NCBI RefSeq assembly: GCF_021568775.1
Contig: NZ_JAKGSG010000045.1
Coordinates: 1 to 64,000 of the forward strand
Reading direction: 5' to 3'
Length of the DNA: 64,000 nt
DNA from: Antribacter soli
GTDB lineage: Bacteria; Actinomycetota; Actinomycetes; Actinomycetales; Cellulomonadaceae
Shown here: positions 36,533 through 45,098 of the stretch, piece after piece
Layout of the letters: the number at the start of each line of letters is the position of its first letter
Position numbering within the stretch: position 1 is the first letter of the stretch
The notes under the pieces: model-generated
What the model saw: only the letters and a program-made list of their open reading frames with translations
What the model was told of the DNA's origin: nothing
The model's database searches: none
Position numbers and translations under genes: made by a program

Positions 36533-37453
36533 GTGATCCACTGGAGTGTGCTCACGGTCCGCCACACGTCGCCGCGCCGGCTCGACGTCGCCCTCACGCT
36601 CGGGCCGCTCGGACACGGCCCGGCGGACCCCACGTTCCATCGCGCGGCCGACGGGTCGGTCTGGCGCACGTCGTTGCTGCGTACCGGCCCGGTGACGCAG
36701 CGGTTCGTGCCGGCCGGGCCGAACGAGGTGGTGGTACACCTGTGGGGCGACGGCGCCCGCGAGGCGGCCGAGGCGCTGCCGGTGCTGCTCGGCGAGGACG
36801 ACGACTCCACGGGCTTCGTGCCGCCGCCGCAGGTGCGGGACGCCTGTCGCCGGGCCGCGGGCCTGCGGATGTCGGCCAGCGGCCGGGTGCTGGAGGCGCT
36901 CGTGCCTGCCGTGCTGGAGCAGCGTGTGCAGACGGTGACGGCGCACCGGGCGTGGCGGTGGCTCCTCACCCGGCACGGCACGCCGGCACCCGGGCCGATT
37001 CCCGACGGGATGCGGGTCGTGCCCGACGCGCGAACGTGGGCCCGCATCCCGGTGTGGGAGTGGCACCGCGCCGGCGTCGATCCGGGACGCGCCCGCACGG
37101 TGGTGCGGTGTGCACAGGTGGCACCGCGGCTGGAGGAGGCGTGCGCTATGGCGCCCGCCGAGGCGCGCACCCGGCTGGAGAAGGTGCCGGGCGTGGGCGT
37201 GTGGACGTCGGCCGAGGTAGCGCAGCGTGCGTTCGGGGACCCGGATGCCGTGTCCGTGGGTGACTTCCACCTGGCGGCCGCTGTCGGCTGGGCGTTGGCC
37301 GGCGAGCGCACGGACGACGACGGGATGCTGCGGCTTCTGGCGCCGTATGCGCCGCACCGGCAACGGGTGGTCCGCCTGCTGATGATCGACGGGCGGCACC
37401 GGGCGCCGCGGCGCGGGCCGCGGCTGCCGCTCGCCGACTACCGAGCGTTCTGA
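36533..37453 (+). CDS. DNA-3-methyladenine glycosylase II-like (HhH-GPD)
   Basis: A 306-residue base-excision repair glycosylase of the AlkA-related type. The helix-hairpin-helix is RLEKVPGVGVWTSAEVAQRAFG (about 221-242) and the catalytic Asp lies in DAVSVGDFHLAAAVGWAL. The N-terminal part (about 1-100) is a divergent AlkA-like beta domain. It removes alkylated bases from DNA. Divergent from the epimerase gene. The start is uncertain: GTG at 36533 or 36548, neither with a good ribosome-binding site. Confidence 0.87.
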   Translation: MIHWSVLTVRHTSPRRLDVALTLGPLGHGPADPTFHRAADGSVWRTSLLRTGPVTQRFVPAGPNEVVVHLWGDGAREAAEALPVLLGEDDDSTGFVPPPQVRDACRRAAGLRMSASGRVLEALVPAVLEQRVQTVTAHRAWRWLLTRHGTPAPGPIPDGMRVVPDARTWARIPVWEWHRAGVDPGRARTVVRCAQVAPRLEEACAMAPAEARTRLEKVPGVGVWTSAEVAQRAFGDPDAVSVGDFHLAAAVGWALAGERTDDDGMLRLLAPYAPHRQRVVRLLMIDGRHRAPRRGPRLPLADYRAF

Positions 37454-37495
37454 CGCCGCACCCGAACGACGCCGCTGCGCGCACCGGTGGGCCGT

Positions 37496-37531
37496 GCCGT
37501 AACTTTACCGTACGTACGGTAAAGTTACGGC
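37496..37531. promoter_or_regulatory. Perfect 36-bp palindromic operator
   Basis: The half-site GCCGTAACTTTACCGTAC is followed by its exact reverse complement, giving 36 bp of perfect dyad symmetry that ends one base before the tetR ATG. The -10 box TAAAGT (37520-37525) lies inside it, 7 nt before the ATG. Nested shorter palindromes (TTACCGTACGTACGGTAA) suggest binding of two TetR dimers or a very tight site. Confidence 0.85.
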
Positions 37532-37532
37532 C

Positions 37533-38063
37533 ATGAGGCCAAGCCAACGAGAAGAGACGCTCGACGCCGCTCTGCGTGTCGTGAACGAGCAGGGCGCCGA
37601 CATCACCTTCGAGTCGGTGTCGAAGGCCGCCGGGATGACCAAGGCCGGGCTCATGTACCACTTCGCGACGAAGGAACAGCTGATGACGGCGCTCGTCGAG
37701 CACGTGATCGCGCGATGGAAAGCCGAGATGGCAGCAGAGCTGGGGCGTCCCGTGGAGGACTCGACCCCTCGCGAGCGGGTGCAGGCGTTCCTGCAGTTCG
37801 CGGTGGGAGGTGGGGCAGAGATGGCCGACTTCGTCGTCTTTGCAGAGTCGATCCGCAATCCCGTCATCGCCAAGCCCTGGCTCGAATACCTGAGGACCTG
37901 GTTCGACTTCGACACGGAGTCGGACGTCGATCTGCTCGTGCCCTGGCTGGCAGCGAATGGCGCGTGGATCGTCGAGGCGACCGGGGTGGTCGCTCTCACC
38001 CCTGAGCAGCGCTCGCACCTGATCGCGACGCTGCAGACCCTGATCGAAGGGCGGTCGGCATGA
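37533..38063 (+). CDS. TetR-family regulator of a paired SMR transporter
   Basis: A 176-residue regulator. The helix-turn-helix covers about 5-52 (EETLDAALRVVNEQGADITFESVSKAAGMTKAGLMYHFATKEQLM) and the C-terminal domain has TetR-type helices. The start ATG abuts a 36-bp perfect palindrome, almost surely its own operator. The stop overlaps the first SMR gene (ATGA), so regulator and pump form one autoregulated operon. Codon use is a little less GC3-biased than its neighbours, a mild hint of acquisition. Confidence 0.92.
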   Translation: MRPSQREETLDAALRVVNEQGADITFESVSKAAGMTKAGLMYHFATKEQLMTALVEHVIARWKAEMAAELGRPVEDSTPRERVQAFLQFAVGGGAEMADFVVFAESIRNPVIAKPWLEYLRTWFDFDTESDVDLLVPWLAANGAWIVEATGVVALTPEQRSHLIATLQTLIEGRSA

Positions 38064-38416
38064 AGACCGGGTGGATCCTCGCTCTCGCCATCGTCCTCGA
38101 GGTCAGCGCCACACTCGCTCTGCGAGCCGCGGTGGACCAGCCGTGGTGGGCGGTCATCACCGTCGCGGGGTACGCCGGGGCCTTTGTCGCCCTCGCAGCG
38201 CTGCTGCGCCAAGGGGCGTCCATCGGAACCGTCTATGCGATCTGGGCCGCATCCGGTGTCGCGCTCACCGCGCTGCTCGCCGCGCTGGTGTTCGGCGAGC
38301 AGCTGACGATCGGCATCGGGGCCGGTATCGCGATCATCATCGCGGGTGTCGTACTCGTGGAGACGGGGCACGGGGCTCCCGAGCTCAAGGCTGAACTCGA
38401 GGAGGACCCCGCATGA
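38060..38416 (+). CDS. Small multidrug resistance (SMR) transporter subunit 1
   Basis: A 118-residue four-helix membrane protein of the EmrE/QacC/YkkCD family, a proton-coupled exporter of cationic or guanidinium-type compounds. The essential membrane Glu is in ALAIVLEVSATLALR (residue 14-15 region), and the signature AIWAASGVALTALL is present. It overlaps tetR and the next SMR gene by 4 bp each. Paired, non-identical SMR genes usually form obligate heterodimers. Confidence 0.92.
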   Translation: MKTGWILALAIVLEVSATLALRAAVDQPWWAVITVAGYAGAFVALAALLRQGASIGTVYAIWAASGVALTALLAALVFGEQLTIGIGAGIAIIIAGVVLVETGHGAPELKAELEEDPA

Positions 38417-38739
38417 TGTGGCTCATCCTGGCCGGCGCCATCGTCTCCGAGGTCACCGCGACGCTCGCTCTGCGCGCCTCGGAAGGTCTGCGCAAGAAGG
38501 TGTGGATCGCTCCGGTCGCGATCGCCTATGCGGCCGCGTTCGGGCTCCTCACCCTCGCCCTGTCCAACGGCATGCCCGTGGGCATCGCCTACGGGATCTG
38601 GGCGGCGTCAGGTGTGGCGCTCACCGCCGTCGGCGCCCGCGTCTTCTTCGGAGAGCGCCTCACGGTGCGGATGATGATCGGGATCGTCCTGATCGCAGCC
38701 GGGGTCTTCGTGATCGAGCTCAGCGCCGGAGGCCACTAG
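38413..38739 (+). CDS. Small multidrug resistance (SMR) transporter subunit 2
   Basis: A 108-residue partner of the preceding SMR protein with the conserved Glu in GAIVSEVTATLALR and the GIWAASGVALTAVGARVFFGE signature. Its short loops and length are family-typical. The ATGA overlap with subunit 1 supports co-translation and heterodimer formation. Substrate cannot be deduced; no guanidine riboswitch is seen upstream, where the operator sits instead. Confidence 0.92.
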   Translation: MMWLILAGAIVSEVTATLALRASEGLRKKVWIAPVAIAYAAAFGLLTLALSNGMPVGIAYGIWAASGVALTAVGARVFFGERLTVRMMIGIVLIAAGVFVIELSAGGH

Positions 38740-38791
38740 GGCGATGGTCGCCGGGCACGCGGCACCGATGGCGGCCAGCGCCACGCGAGGC

Positions 38792-39190
38792 TCATCCCGA
38801 GGTCGAGCGTCGGACGTCGGCCCCGGCGCGGATCGTGCGCGGGATCTCGGCGACGTCGTCGACACGCGCGACGAGGCGTTCGACGTCGTCGGCCGGAGCG
38901 GGGGAGTCGACAGCGAGCGTGTAGACGATGCCGGTGGAACGCCACTGGTCGTCGAAGGTGCCGTCGGCGGTCACGGCGACGCCGTCGACGGGGATGCCGA
39001 GCCGGCGCGCCTCGCGGAAGGTGTCGTTGAGGACGCAGACCGCGACGGCGAGATGGAGCACCTGTGCGCCGTTGCTCGCCGGACCGGCGATGATCCCCTC
39101 GGGCGTCCATGCGTGGGGGAGCGTGACCCCGTCGGCGGGCCGAAGGCTCCCAGCGCCTGCCGTGACGCCGAAGGGTGACTGCGCGGTCAT
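38792..39190 (-). CDS. OsmC-like protein
   Basis: A 132-residue member of the OsmC/Ohr fold. The second conserved Cys is present in LAVAVCVLNDTFREARRLG and the segment GVAVTADGTFDD follows. The first redox Cys of Ohr/OsmC is not evident (NGAQVLHLAVAV region), so peroxidase activity is doubtful. The ATG at 39190 is preferred since further upstream the frame reads through unrelated sequence. Convergent with the SMR operon and divergent from the GyrI-like gene. Confidence 0.78.
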   Translation of the reverse strand: MTAQSPFGVTAGAGSLRPADGVTLPHAWTPEGIIAGPASNGAQVLHLAVAVCVLNDTFREARRLGIPVDGVAVTADGTFDDQWRSTGIVYTLAVDSPAPADDVERLVARVDDVAEIPRTIRAGADVRRSTSG

Positions 39191-39287
39191 GCAGCCAGCA
39201 TGCCCGGTCACCGAGTTCCTCGGTGGCTGAAGTCGAGGTGTCCGGTGGACCGAGGCCACCGTTGCCGCACTCACGAAGGAGGCTGTG

Positions 39288-39905
39288 ATGGACAAGTACG
39301 ACGTCAAGAAGGCCCGCCGCGAGCTGTATGCCCCACCGTCGAAGGACTTCACGGTGGTCGACGTGCCCGAGCTGCGGTACATCGCGGTCGGCGGCCGGGG
39401 CGATCCGAACACCTCCGCCGCCTACGCGCACGCGGTGGAAGCCCTCTATGGGGTGGCGTACGCGCTGAAGTTCTCCAGCAAGAACGCCCTCGGGCGGGAC
39501 TTCGTGGTCGGCCCGTTGGAGGGGCTGTGGCGAGCGGACGACCCCGCCGCATTCCTCACCCGGCGCAAGGACTCATGGGAGTGGACCATGATGATCGGCC
39601 AGCCGGACTGGATCACCGAGGCGATGGTCCGGTCCGCCCTCGAGAGCGTTGCGAAGAAGAAGCAGAACGATGCGCTCGGAGATCTCCGGTTGCTCACGCT
39701 CACGGAAGGAACCTGCGTCCAGATCTTGCACATCGGGTCGTACGACGACGAGGCTCCCACGCTGGACCGCCTCCACAACCGCTATCTCCCCGACAACGGC
39801 CTCACGTTCAACGGCGACCATCACGAGATCTACCTCAGCGACCCCCGTCGAACCGCACCCGCCAAGCTCAGGACCATCCTGCGGCAACCGGTCACATCCG
39901 TATAG
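39288..39905 (+). CDS. GyrI-like (SOUL/BacR small-molecule-binding) domain protein
   Basis: A 205-residue stand-alone GyrI-like protein. It starts with YDVKKARRELYAPPSKDFTVVDVPELRYIAVGG, has SWEWTMMIGQPDWITEAMV in the middle and ends with the HNRYLPDNGL...HHEIYLSDPRRTAPAKLRTILRQPV block characteristic of this subgroup. Members bind or hydrolyse cyclic or hydrophobic small molecules. AAGGAGG lies 5 nt upstream of the ATG, an unusually strong site for this window. GC3 is lower than in its neighbours, suggesting transfer. Confidence 0.87.
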   Translation: MDKYDVKKARRELYAPPSKDFTVVDVPELRYIAVGGRGDPNTSAAYAHAVEALYGVAYALKFSSKNALGRDFVVGPLEGLWRADDPAAFLTRRKDSWEWTMMIGQPDWITEAMVRSALESVAKKKQNDALGDLRLLTLTEGTCVQILHIGSYDDEAPTLDRLHNRYLPDNGLTFNGDHHEIYLSDPRRTAPAKLRTILRQPVTSV

Positions 39906-39960
39906 ACGAGCTCCGTCGACTCGGAACCCTGACCCACCCCCTGAACGTCAGGCGCCGGTC

Positions 39961-40854
39961 ATGCAGCTCGCGCTGCGCTGGGCGCCGGTGCACCACCAGG
40001 ACGTCGACCAGACGGGCGACCACGCACTCGGCGGCCGCGCCGACCACGTCGCGCGCATCGACTTCGACGGCGACTGGACCGGCCGCAACAACTGGGACAA
40101 CGCGGGGGCGTCCGGCGCGTCGTTCTCGGCGCACGCCTACTACTCGGTCGTCGAGACGTCGACGCACTGGTACCTGACGTACCTGTTCTTCCACCCGCGC
40201 GACTGGGTGGACCAGCCGTTCGACTCCGAGCACGAGAACGACGCCGAGGGCGTGCTGCTCGCCGTCGAGAAGGACGGCTCCACCTACGGCGTGCTGCGCG
40301 GGGCCGTCACCGTGGCGCACACGAACTTCTACTCGTACACGCCGCCTGGCAGCACGTGGACGTCCGGCCGGGAGTCGGTGGACGGCACGCTCAACCTCAC
40401 CACGTCGCCGGTGGACGGGCTGGCGCACCCCGTGACGGCGCAGGAGGCCAAGGGTCACGGCCTCAAGGCGCACCCGCAGTACCAGATCAACGGCGACGGG
40501 CTGATCTACTACCCGTCGACCGTCGCCGAGTCGCCCTCCGGCCCGGACGACAGGGACGTCCGCTACGCGCTCGTCGACATCTTCGGGTCGGGCGGGCTCT
40601 GGTCGCACCGGGCCGACGCGAACCTGTTCGCGAGCCACGGCTCGTTCGCGGGTGACACCTCGGGCGGCTGCGGCTCGGGCACGTTCGGCGGTTGTCCCAC
40701 GAACTCGGCCAACGCTCCCTGGGGCTGGGACCACGGCGACGACCTGACCGGCCGCGGCGAGATGGCCACCGACCCGGCGAAGCTCGTGGCGGAGTACTTC
40801 ACCATCCCGGGCGCCTTCTCGCGCGACTACGTGACGAACGGCTACCGGGGCTAA
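39961..40854 (+). CDS. Unrecognised beta-rich protein, possibly Vps62/NPP1-like, N terminus uncertain
   Basis: A 297-residue reading frame with strongly coding-type codon bias. Striking segments are THWYLTYLFFHPRDW and SEHENDAEGVLLAVEKDGSTYGVLRGAVTVAHTNFYSY, in which His/Glu/Asp spacing recalls NPP1 or Vps62-like plant/fungal proteins. A Gly/Cys-rich loop (GDTSGGCGSGTFGGC) occurs near the C terminus. No signal peptide, no good ribosome-binding site, and the frame stays open upstream into the GyrI gene, so the real N terminus may be missing. I do not assign a function. Confidence 0.6.
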   Translation: MQLALRWAPVHHQDVDQTGDHALGGRADHVARIDFDGDWTGRNNWDNAGASGASFSAHAYYSVVETSTHWYLTYLFFHPRDWVDQPFDSEHENDAEGVLLAVEKDGSTYGVLRGAVTVAHTNFYSYTPPGSTWTSGRESVDGTLNLTTSPVDGLAHPVTAQEAKGHGLKAHPQYQINGDGLIYYPSTVAESPSGPDDRDVRYALVDIFGSGGLWSHRADANLFASHGSFAGDTSGGCGSGTFGGCPTNSANAPWGWDHGDDLTGRGEMATDPAKLVAEYFTIPGAFSRDYVTNGYRG

Positions 40855-40867
40855 TACCCGCCACCGT

Positions 40868-40907
40868 GGGCGGGCGGCTCGACGGACGACCGTGAAGCCG
40901 CCCGCCC
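40868..40907. terminator. Hairpin after the Vps62/NPP1-like gene
   Basis: GGGCGGGCGGCT (40868-40879) pairs perfectly with AGCCGCCCGCCC (40896-40907). It lies 14 bases after the stop codon. Confidence 0.6.
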
Positions 40908-40989
40908 GCGGGGGGAGCGCCCGAGCACCCCCGGGCGCCGGGCCGCTCTGGCGGTGTCCCAGCGGGCCGGGCGTGGGAGACTGCGGGCC

Positions 40990-42279
40990 GTGTCGCACTT
41001 CGCGGAGAGGTTCAGCCCGGCGGGTCCGCCGTCGGGCGCTGTGGTGCCGCCCGAGGTGCCGGACCGGGCGCCGCGCGAGGGCCGCCGACGCGAGCGGGTG
41101 CGGCGGCTCGTGATCCCGCTTGTGGCGCTCGCCGTCGTGCTGGGCGGCGGCGTCGGGTACGGGTTCGTCCGGGCCGGGTCCCAACAGGCCGCGGACGAGC
41201 AGCTCGCCCAGGCGCGCGCCGCCGTCGGGCAGGTCGTCGCCGACGGGGGCGAGGCCCAGGCGGGCCTCGCCGCGCAGGTCGCGACCGCGGAGGAGGTCCT
41301 CGCCGCCTCGCAGGGCAAGGTGGCCGACGACGCCGTCCGGGCCGGCCTTGCGGACCAGGTCGCCGCCGCTAAGGCGGCCGGCGCGGCCCCGCCGCCTGCC
41401 GTTGCCGACCACGCCACGCTCGCCGAGGCCGAGGCCGTGAGCGCCGCCGCGACGGAATGGGTCGCCACCCTCCGGGAGGCGGCGGAGGCGCTCGCTGCCG
41501 GGACCGAGGCGGTACGCGCCGCCCAGGCCGCGTGGGAGTCGGCGCAGGCCGAGGCAGCCGCAGCGGCGGAGCGCGAGAGCCAGGCCGCCGCCGAGCTCCC
41601 GGCCGCGACCGCGACGCTCGAGCACGTCACCCACCAGCTCGAGATCTCCGTGCGGGACTCCGGCTTCACCATCGAGTGGACGCAGGGTGACGGTGCTCCG
41701 ACGTCGGCCCTCGACGCCCTCACCGCTCACCGCGCCGAGGGGCAGGCCGTGCTCGCGGCGGCCGTGGACCTCGCCGACCTCGCTTCCGTGCAGGCCGCCG
41801 CCGAGCGGCGCGAGACGGTGCGCGTCGCGATCGAGGCGGCCGCATGGGACGCTCGTGCCACGGTCGCGGACGGGACGAACGGCAAGCTCGCGATCGAGGA
41901 CCTGTGCCCGACGGGCGTCAGCCCCGAGGGGCAGGACCAGTATCTCGGGTGCGACGCCGCGGCCGCGTGGGAGCGCCTCGGCGCGGAGTTCCAGGCGGAG
42001 TTCGGCAAGGCCCTGCGCGTCGAGTACGGCTACCGGCCGTACGACTGGCAGCTCCAGGTCCTCGACGAGTTCGGCGCCGGGCTCGCCGGCCAGCCGGGCA
42101 CGTCGAACCACGGCTGGGCGGCTGCGGCGGACGTGCCCGTGGACGACGGGTTCCGGTTCGGGCAGCCCGAGTTCGCGTGGCTCGCGGCCAACGGCCCGCG
42201 CCACGGCTGGGTCCACCCCTACTGGGCGCGCCAGGGCGGCGGCCGCGAGGAGTCCTGGCACTTCGAGTACGTGGGATGA
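40990..42279 (+). CDS. Membrane-anchored D-Ala-D-Ala carboxypeptidase, VanY/M15B type
   Basis: A 429-residue cell-wall peptidase. A short cytoplasmic N terminus and one membrane helix (about 38-60; LVIPLVALAVVLGGGVGYGFV) are followed by a long Ala/Glu/Gln-rich coiled-coil (about 65-280) and a C-terminal peptidase domain (about 300-429). Zinc ligands are in SNHGWAAAADVP (SxHxxxxxxxD) and ESWHFEYV. It would trim stem peptides of peptidoglycan outside the membrane. GTG at 40990 follows GAGACT at 7 nt, a weaker leaderless signal. The coiled coil may span the wall or mediate assembly. Confidence 0.88.
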   Translation: MSHFAERFSPAGPPSGAVVPPEVPDRAPREGRRRERVRRLVIPLVALAVVLGGGVGYGFVRAGSQQAADEQLAQARAAVGQVVADGGEAQAGLAAQVATAEEVLAASQGKVADDAVRAGLADQVAAAKAAGAAPPPAVADHATLAEAEAVSAAATEWVATLREAAEALAAGTEAVRAAQAAWESAQAEAAAAAERESQAAAELPAATATLEHVTHQLEISVRDSGFTIEWTQGDGAPTSALDALTAHRAEGQAVLAAAVDLADLASVQAAAERRETVRVAIEAAAWDARATVADGTNGKLAIEDLCPTGVSPEGQDQYLGCDAAAAWERLGAEFQAEFGKALRVEYGYRPYDWQLQVLDEFGAGLAGQPGTSNHGWAAAADVPVDDGFRFGQPEFAWLAANGPRHGWVHPYWARQGGGREESWHFEYVG

Positions 42280-42449
42280 CCCGGCGGGGTACGGCCGGCC
42301 GCGGCGCATGGCAAGGATGGCGATGTCGGCGCGGCGCGAAGGGGTTCGCCCAAGATTGGTCCGGTTCCCGGCCGCCGGATCGGATCGGCGTGCCAGACCG
42401 ATCTGCTCCTAGCGTGGGTATCTCTGCCGACCGAACGCCCGGAGGAACG

Positions 42450-43406
42450 ATGTCCGAGATCCCCGCTGCCCCCGCCGAACGTCTCGTGCTCGGCACGATG
42501 GTGTTCGGAACCCTTGTCGACGAGCCGACGTCGTTCGCGCTGCTCGACCGGTTCGTCGACGCCGGAGGGCGGTGGCTCGACACCGCCGACTGCTACAGCT
42601 TCTGGCTCTCGCGGACCGGCCATGGCGGGCAGAGCGAGGCCGTGCTCGGCAGGTGGCTGGCCGCCCGGCCCGGCCTGCGTGACCGCGTGCTGATCTCCAC
42701 CAAGTTCGGTGCCGAGCCGATCGACGCGACCGACCCGGCGTCGCGCACGGGACTGAGCCGCGACGCGATCCGGACCCAGCTCGGGGACAGCCTGCGACGG
42801 CTCGGGACCGACCACGTCGACCTCGCGTGGGCCCACGTCGAGGACCGTGCCGTTCCCGTCGAGGAGACCGCGGACGCGATGGCAGAGCTCGTCGAGGACG
42901 GCACGGCCGTCCGGGTCGGGGCCTCGAACCACCCGGCCTGGCTCGTCGAGCGGGCACGCCGGCACGCGATCTCCCAGGGCCGGACGCCGTGGACGGCGCT
43001 GCAGCACTCCTTCAGCTACCTGCACCCACGCCCGTTCGAGCTCCCGGCCGGGCAGGGCCACCGGTTCGGCATGCTGACCGACGAGCACCTCGACCTCGCC
43101 GTCGTCGAAGGTCTCGAGACGTGGGCCTATACGCCGCTGCTCAGCGGCGCGTACGACAACCCCGCCAAGCCGGTCCCGGACGCCTACGATCACCCGGGCA
43201 CCACCCGGCGGCTCGCAGCCCTCGACAAGGTCGCCGCCGAGCTCGGCGCGACCCGTGGGCAGGTGGTCCTCGCCTGGCTCGCCGGCACCTCGCCGACGAT
43301 CCGCCCGATCCTCGGCGGCAGCAAGCCCGACCAGCTCCAGGCCGCCCTCGACGCGATGACCCTGGACCTCACCGACGAGCTGCGAGCCGTGCTCGACGCC
43401 GCCTGA
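42450..43406 (+). CDS. Aldo/keto reductase
   Basis: A 318-residue NADPH-dependent oxidoreductase with a TIM-barrel. The catalytic Asp and Tyr are in WLDTADCYSFW (about 43-53), Lys in RVLISTKFGAE, and His in VDLAWAHVED. The cofactor-phosphate region is PTIRPILGGSKPDQL near the C terminus. It is close to the TAS/YajO-like group. GGAGG is 5 bases upstream of the ATG at 42450. Converges with the zinc alcohol dehydrogenase. Substrate unknown. Confidence 0.9.
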   Translation: MSEIPAAPAERLVLGTMVFGTLVDEPTSFALLDRFVDAGGRWLDTADCYSFWLSRTGHGGQSEAVLGRWLAARPGLRDRVLISTKFGAEPIDATDPASRTGLSRDAIRTQLGDSLRRLGTDHVDLAWAHVEDRAVPVEETADAMAELVEDGTAVRVGASNHPAWLVERARRHAISQGRTPWTALQHSFSYLHPRPFELPAGQGHRFGMLTDEHLDLAVVEGLETWAYTPLLSGAYDNPAKPVPDAYDHPGTTRRLAALDKVAAELGATRGQVVLAWLAGTSPTIRPILGGSKPDQLQAALDAMTLDLTDELRAVLDAA

Positions 43407-43469
43407 GCCACTCGACAGCCCGTGCATCGTGGTGCTCATGGTCTCCACGGTAGGTCTGCGAGGTCCGGA

Positions 43470-43500
43470 GCCGGGCGGCAAAGGTGTCCGGCCGCCCGGC
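43470..43500. terminator. Bidirectional hairpin between aldo/keto reductase and alcohol dehydrogenase
   Basis: GCCGGGCGGC (43470-43479) pairs with GCCGCCCGGC (43491-43500) around an 11-nt loop between two converging genes. Confidence 0.6.
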
Positions 43501-43517
43501 CCAGGATGTGTGCGGTG

Positions 43518-44537
43518 TCAGAGGGTGAGCAGCACCTTGGTGGCCCGGCGCTCGTCCATCGCCTTGTACCCCTCGGCTGCCTGCTCGAGCGGCAGGGTGA
43601 GGTCGAAGACCTTGCCCGGGTCGATCGTGCGGTCCCAGATGAGCTGGATCAGGTCGGGCAGGAACCGGCGCACCGGGGCAGGGCCGCCCAGGGTGTGGAT
43701 GCCGGCGAAGAACAGCTCGAGGCCGGGGATCGCCACGTCGTAGTTGACGCCGACGTAGCCGAGGTGACCTCCGCCGCGGGTGGCGCCGACGGCCTGCATG
43801 AAGGACTCCTGCGTGCCGACCGCCTCGACGACGGAGTGTGCGCCGAGCCCGTTGGTGAGCTCCTTGATCTTCGCGACGCCCTCCTCGCCACGCTCCTCGA
43901 CGATGTCGGTCGCGCCGTAGAAGCGGGCCAGGGCCTGCCGCTCTGGGTGGCGGGACATCGCGATGATCCGTTCCGCCCCGAGCTGCTTGGCCGCGAGAAC
44001 CGCCATGAGGCCGACCGCGCCGTCCCCGACGACCGCGACCGTCTTGCCGGGGCCGGCCTGTGCGGCGACAGCGGCGAACCAACCGGTCCCGAGCACGTCC
44101 GACGCCGCGAGCAGCGACGGGATCAGGTCCTCGTCTGGCCGTCCGGGGGTCGGCACGAGGGTGCCGTCCGCATAGGGGATACGGGCCTTCTCGGCCTGCG
44201 TGCCGATCTGCGAGGTGAACTCGGCATGCACGCACTTCGACTGGAAACCGGACCGGCAGATCTCGCAGGTGTTGTCCGAGATCACGAACGAGCCGACGAC
44301 GAAGTCACCGACCTTGACGTTCTTGACGTCCGCGCCGACCTCCTCGACGACCCCGACGTACTCATGACCCATCACCTGGTGATCGACGGGTTCGACACCT
44401 CGGTAGGGCCACAGGTCCGACCCGCAGATGCAGGTCGCGGTCAGACGGATGATCGCGTCCGTGGGCTTGAGGATCTTCGGGTCCTCGCGCTCCTCCACCC
44501 GGACGTCGCCGGCGGTGTACATCACAACACCACGCAT
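43518..44537 (-). CDS. Zinc-dependent medium-chain alcohol dehydrogenase
   Basis: A 339-residue MDR-family dehydrogenase. Catalytic-zinc Cys is in ATCICGSDLWPY, the GHE motif is in VMGHEYVGVVEEVG, and structural-zinc Cys residues are in CEICRSGFQSKC (fewer than four, so the structural site may be incomplete). The NAD(P)-binding VAVVGDGAVGLMAVLAAKQLGA is near 170. Start ATG at 44537 has GGAG 9 nt upstream; the in-frame codons before it lack support. The substrate is probably a small alcohol or formaldehyde-type adduct but cannot be specified. Confidence 0.9.
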   Translation of the reverse strand: MRGVVMYTAGDVRVEEREDPKILKPTDAIIRLTATCICGSDLWPYRGVEPVDHQVMGHEYVGVVEEVGADVKNVKVGDFVVGSFVISDNTCEICRSGFQSKCVHAEFTSQIGTQAEKARIPYADGTLVPTPGRPDEDLIPSLLAASDVLGTGWFAAVAAQAGPGKTVAVVGDGAVGLMAVLAAKQLGAERIIAMSRHPERQALARFYGATDIVEERGEEGVAKIKELTNGLGAHSVVEAVGTQESFMQAVGATRGGGHLGYVGVNYDVAIPGLELFFAGIHTLGGPAPVRRFLPDLIQLIWDRTIDPGKVFDLTLPLEQAAEGYKAMDERRATKVLLTL

Positions 44538-44695
44538 GACTGCGTACTCCTCGCTGGTCGATTGGCGCACACCGGCGCCGCATGCCCGTAGATGGACAGC
44601 CCGGCGTGCTCTCGTCGATCACGCTAGGCGTGGAGGCAGCCGATCTGGGAGGCCCGCTCAGTACCCCCCCGGATCACCAGCGCGGGAGTCCCGAC

Positions 44696-45076
44696 TCAGG
44701 CGAATCGCACCGCGATGCCGGGATAGTCGATGACGAAGCCGGCCGCGTCGTAGGTGAGGATGGCGTGGAAGTCGCCTTCGGACGTGTAGTCGAACCGGTG
44801 GTCGTCGAGTCGCCGGTAGGTCTGGTCGAGGCGGCGCACAGCGACGTCGAGAGCCTGGACATAGACCGCGGAGGCGACGACGGCGTCCCCGGTCCGGAGC
44901 GCCAGCCGGTGGACGGGCAGGGTGTTCGTGCACGCCGAGGCCTCGAGGTCCACGGCCGTCGCGTGTCCACGCAACCGCCCCGGCTCGGGGTAGACCACTT
45001 CGAACCCGTCGAGGGCGCCGATGAGACGCCATGCGGCGAACGGCGGAAGCGCCATGGACATGGGTGGTGGCTCCAT
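44696..45076 (-). CDS. Putative glycolipid-binding family protein, short form
   Basis: A 126-residue protein resembling the C-terminal two-thirds of the putative glycolipid-binding family: DLEASACTNTLPVHRLALRTGD, LDQTYRRLDDHRFDYTS, FHAILTYDAAGFVIDYPGI. Homologues are about 180 residues, so the N-terminal strands are missing or very short here. Several closely spaced ATGs (45076, 45061, 45055) make the start uncertain. Role unknown. Confidence 0.65.
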   Translation of the reverse strand: MEPPPMSMALPPFAAWRLIGALDGFEVVYPEPGRLRGHATAVDLEASACTNTLPVHRLALRTGDAVVASAVYVQALDVAVRRLDQTYRRLDDHRFDYTSEGDFHAILTYDAAGFVIDYPGIAVRFA

Positions 45077-45098
45077 CAGGCCGCCAATCTGCTCGCCT

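Noticed and set aside
44571-44695. Possible small gene between alcohol dehydrogenase and the glycolipid-binding-like gene
   Set aside because: No frame has both a start and a plausible codon pattern in this 125-bp interval.
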